Assembly: GCA_902766915.1 (NCBI GenBank)
Contig: CACXFN010000051.1
Span: forward strand, 1 to 7,934
Direction of reading: 5' to 3'
DNA length: 7,934 bases
Source: an uncultured Eubacteriales bacterium
Lineage (GTDB): Bacteria > Bacillota > Clostridia > Peptostreptococcales > Anaerovoracaceae
Position 1 is the stretch's first letter, and each line of letters starts with the position of its first letter. Below, piece by piece: positions 5,610 to 7,934 of this stretch. A program made the translations under genes and the position numbers. Below the pieces are notes generated by a model. The model made no database searches. It saw nothing but the letters and a program-made list of their open reading frames with translations, and was not told the origin of the DNA.

Positions 5610-7298
5610 CTACTTTGTTTCTGTTTCTGCGGCTACAAGGTTAGTGGCGCCGTACATTTCTCGGAGTTTAGGCTTTTCGATTTTTCCCGTGGCGTTTCTT
5701 GGCACATTTGCAAAGATAATTCTGGCAGGACGTTTATACCTTGGAAGCGCCAGACAGAATTCAAATACGTCTCTTTCTGTGCAAGAGCCCTCTTCTTTAA
5801 GTTCTACAATTGCGGCAGAGATTTCGCCCAGACGTTTGTCGGGAAGACCTATAACAGCAACATCTTTTATTTCTTCCATCTCGTGGAGGAAGTCTTCTAT
5901 CTGCACCGGATAGATATTTTCTCCTCCTGAGATGATAACATCCTTCTTTCTGTCGACCAGGTAGAAGAAACCCGCATCATCCTGTTTAGCCATGTCGCCG
6001 GTATAGAGCCATCCGTCTTTCGTCAGTACTTCCGATGTTGCGCCGGGATCCTTATAGTATTCAAGCATGACAGCCGGGCCTCGAACTGCCAGTTCTCCAA
6101 CTGTGCCCTTTGGAACCTCTGCCCTAGGGGCTGCGTATATACCGTCACCCTGGGGATGGTCTGCTTCGTCCTCAAAGGATTCCACCACTTTGGCTTCCCA
6201 TCCGTAACCGGGGATACCGATTGCTCCAACCTTGGATATATTCTCTACTCCCAGGTGAACACATCCGGGACCCAGTGATTCGGAAAGTCCGTAGTTTGTA
6301 TCGTAATCATGATTTGGGAAATAATCTTTCCAATGGCGAATCATGGATGGAGGTACAGGCTGCGCACCGATATGCATAAGTCTCCACTGATCAAGCTTGT
6401 AATCATCCAATTTCAAATCGCCTCTATCGATGGCATCCAAAATATCCTGGGCCCATGGAACCAGGAGCCAAACAATTGTGCATTGTTCGTCGGATGCAGC
6501 CCTTAGGATGTGCTCCGGTTGAGTGCCCTTAAGCAGAACGGCGGTGCCGCCTGAAACCAAGGAACCAAACCAATGCATTTTAGCTCCTGTGTGATACAAG
6601 GGAGGAATGCAAAGGAAGATGTCATTCTTTTGCTGACCGTGGTGATTCTGTTCTGCCAAAGCAGAATGCATCAGGCCTCCATGCCTATGGAGAATGGCTT
6701 TTGGGAATCCCGTTGTGCCGGAAGAAAAATAAATTGCGGCTAAATCGTCATCCGCCAGTTCTATGGCGGGAGCCTTGCTGGAATAATTGGAGGTTTCCAT
6801 AGGGAAACTCTCGGCGAAATCGGGGCACTTTGCTCCCATATAAAAGAGCAGACGATGATTGGAAAGCTTATCGGAAATCTCTGAAATACGTTCCGTAAAT
6901 TCCGGACCAAAAATCAGTATTTCTATATCTGCAAGATTAACGCAGTAATCGATTTCGTCTGCTGAATATCTGTAGTTTAGCGGTACTGCCACTGCACCTG
7001 ACTTCAGTATGCCGAAATAAATAGGTAGCCATTCAAGGCAGTTCATTAGGAGAATGCCTACCTTTTCGCCTTTCTTTACGCCACGACCAATCATGGCATT
7101 TGCAACACGGTTTGCCTTTTCATCAAAGATTTTCCAAGTGATGTCCAATCTATATGGACCTGCCGCAGATGGTTCCATGAGTCCGGATTCTTTCCAAGAC
7201 TTAAACTGCTTGGCGCTGACCTCCGGGTTAACCTCAACCAGGGCGATGTCATCGGGATAATTCTTTGCATTAGATTCTAAAAATTGAGTAATAGCCAT
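5610..7298 (-). CDS. AMP-forming acyl-CoA synthetase/ligase (ANL superfamily)
   Basis: A 562-aa enzyme expected to activate a carboxylic acid with ATP to an acyl-adenylate and pass it to coenzyme A. Core motifs are all present: the phosphate-binding loop YFSSGTTGFPK (190-200), NYGLSES (335-341), GWLYTGD (429-435), the hinge region LVDRKKDVIISGGENIYP (447-464) and PRNATGK (533-539) with the catalytic Lys539. There is no signal peptide, so it is probably cytoplasmic. The N-terminus has an extra stretch (about 24-52) between the usual YPDDIALV and TWKIFDEKANR segments, and there is an acidic, longer loop at about 373-398. The start at 7298 has AGGAAG at 7310-7305, six nt away. The substrate is not readable: medium- or long-chain fatty acids, aromatic acids, carnitine-like acids and bile acids are all handled by related families, so no gene symbol is given. 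It has its own promoter, downstream of the metal permease gene. Confidence 0.9.
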   Translation of the reverse strand: MAITQFLESNAKNYPDDIALVEVNPEVSAKQFKSWKESGLMEPSAAGPYRLDITWKIFDEKANRVANAMIGRGVKKGEKVGILLMNCLEWLPIYFGILKSGAVAVPLNYRYSADEIDYCVNLADIEILIFGPEFTERISEISDKLSNHRLLFYMGAKCPDFAESFPMETSNYSSKAPAIELADDDLAAIYFSSGTTGFPKAILHRHGGLMHSALAEQNHHGQQKNDIFLCIPPLYHTGAKMHWFGSLVSGGTAVLLKGTQPEHILRAASDEQCTIVWLLVPWAQDILDAIDRGDLKLDDYKLDQWRLMHIGAQPVPPSMIRHWKDYFPNHDYDTNYGLSESLGPGCVHLGVENISKVGAIGIPGYGWEAKVVESFEDEADHPQGDGIYAAPRAEVPKGTVGELAVRGPAVMLEYYKDPGATSEVLTKDGWLYTGDMAKQDDAGFFYLVDRKKDVIISGGENIYPVQIEDFLHEMEEIKDVAVIGLPDKRLGEISAAIVELKEEGSCTERDVFEFCLALPRYKRPARIIFANVPRNATGKIEKPKLREMYGATNLVAAETETK

Positions 7299-7337
7299 AT
7301 CACACTTCCTTATAAATAATAAAAATATATGAAACCT

Positions 7338-7366
7338 ATAATACGATAAATCTTTTTAGAATTCAA
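7338..7366 (-). promoter_or_regulatory. Promoter of the acyl-CoA ligase gene
   Basis: Read on the - strand, TTGAAT (7366-7361, 4 of 6 to the -35 consensus) is followed after exactly 17 bp by TATTAT (7343-7338, 5 of 6 to the -10 consensus). The start of transcription would be near 7330, giving a leader of about 30 nt that includes AGGAAG before the ATG. No operator or riboswitch is evident. The 88-bp gap to the permease gene shows no clear terminator, so read-through from upstream is also possible. Confidence 0.55.
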
Positions 7367-7386
7367 TGGAAATAATAAAGAAAGGT

Positions 7387-7934
7387 CTAAGCTCTTCCGG
7401 TAAGTCGACCTATTATATAGCATATTGCGAAGGCCAGGACGTCTATAGCAACTATAGTTGAACCAACCGGAGTGCTGGCGACTATGGATATTAACATTCC
7501 TATTAGGGTGCATAGGACGGCGAGAATTCCGGAAAAAATGGTCACCATTTTAAAACTTTTGAAAATTCTCATGGCAGAGAGGGCAGGGAATATTACCAAT
7601 GCCGATATAAGCAATGAACCAACCAGATTCATGGCCAATACGATTATCACTGCAATTACAACAGATATTAGAAGATTGTATTTTTCCACATCGGTGCCTA
7701 TGGCTTTAGCAAAGTTTTCATCAAAGGTCAATGCGAAAATCTTGTTATAGAAAACGATAAATATTACCACAACGCTTATGGATAGAATAACACTTAGCCA
7801 CATTTCCCTGGCGGTGAGAGTGAGCATGGATGTAGACCCAAATAGAGTGACGCAGACATCGCCGGAAAGATTGCTAATCCTGGCTGACTTAGCAAAGATA
7901 TTCATTATTAAATAACCAAAGGCAAGGGAGCCTA
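7387..7934 (-). CDS. Metal ABC transporter permease (ZnuB/ABC-3 family), N-terminal part outside the window
   Basis: An integral membrane subunit of an ABC importer for zinc, manganese or iron, expected to work with an ATPase and a substrate-binding lipoprotein. The frame is open to the right edge, giving 181 residues before TAG at 7389-7387, against about 270 for the family; roughly 90 N-terminal residues are missing. The ATG at 7905 is internal: the codons before it read SLAFGYLI and join smoothly to the conserved region. Family signs are SGDVCVTLFGSTSMLTL after that Met, the GTDVEKYNLL segment and the GSLLISALVIFPALSAMRI helix. Hydrophobic membrane segments lie at about 35-60, 76-110, 120-145 and 148-167 counted from that Met. 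The metal cannot be decided from the permease alone. Partner genes would be expected upstream, beyond the window. Confidence 0.88.
   Translation of the reverse strand, partial: GSLAFGYLIMNIFAKSARISNLSGDVCVTLFGSTSMLTLTAREMWLSVILSISVVVIFIVFYNKIFALTFDENFAKAIGTDVEKYNLLISVVIAVIIVLAMNLVGSLLISALVIFPALSAMRIFKSFKMVTIFSGILAVLCTLIGMLISIVASTPVGSTIVAIDVLAFAICYIIGRLTGRA

Noticed and set aside
5610..7298. Naming the ligase as a bile acid, carnitine or specific fatty acid CoA ligase
   Set aside because: Only general adenylation motifs are visible, and neither the neighbours nor a substrate signature supports a specific acid.
7387..7934. Functional link between a zinc-type transporter and neighbouring peptidases that lost zinc sites
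   Set aside because: The genes are on opposite strands, separated by a terminator and another gene; nothing in the sequence ties them together.

Overview
The window looks like a piece of chromosome from an anaerobic, fairly AT-rich Bacillota bacterium, most likely of class Clostridia. This rests on the codon use, the purine-rich ribosome binding sites (GGAAGG, AGGAAG), the compact gene spacing and the character of the proteins. No mobile element, RNA gene or CRISPR array is visible.

Left and centre (1-5524, + strand): a tandem array of four paralogous genes for peptidase family M32 (thermostable carboxypeptidase 1, Taq/Pfu type). The first is cut by the window edge and only its last 162 codons are seen. 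The other three are full length (501, 500 and 500 aa) and align with each other without gaps to about residue 480. All three have lost the family's defining HExxH zinc/catalytic motif, at the same position (residues 265-269): it reads FGCGY, NQAGH and YECAH in order. The third zinc ligand (Glu295) and most of the scaffold remain. The reading frames are intact, so these look like maintained pseudoenzymes rather than decaying genes. By sequence, copies 1 and 3 are one subtype (A) and copies 2 and 4 another (B), so the order A-B-A'-B' suggests duplication of a two-gene cassette. The 402-bp gap between the two cassettes holds a roughly 70-codon remnant resembling an M3-family oligoendopeptidase (PepF-like), and a possible promoter for the second cassette.

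Junction (5525-5609): a strong hairpin flanked by A and T runs serves as a terminator in both directions between convergent transcription units.

Right (5610-7934, - strand): a 562-aa AMP-forming acyl-CoA synthetase/ligase with all core adenylation motifs and its own good promoter. Upstream of it is the C-terminal two thirds of a ZnuB-type (ABC-3 family) metal ABC transporter permease that runs off the right edge. These two genes have no evident functional link with the M32 array.

Main point of interest: a multi-gene array of full-length M32 proteins that cannot use the standard M32 zinc chemistry, kept as two alternating subtypes. Their role (peptide binding, partners of an active M32 enzyme, or a new activity) cannot be read from sequence.
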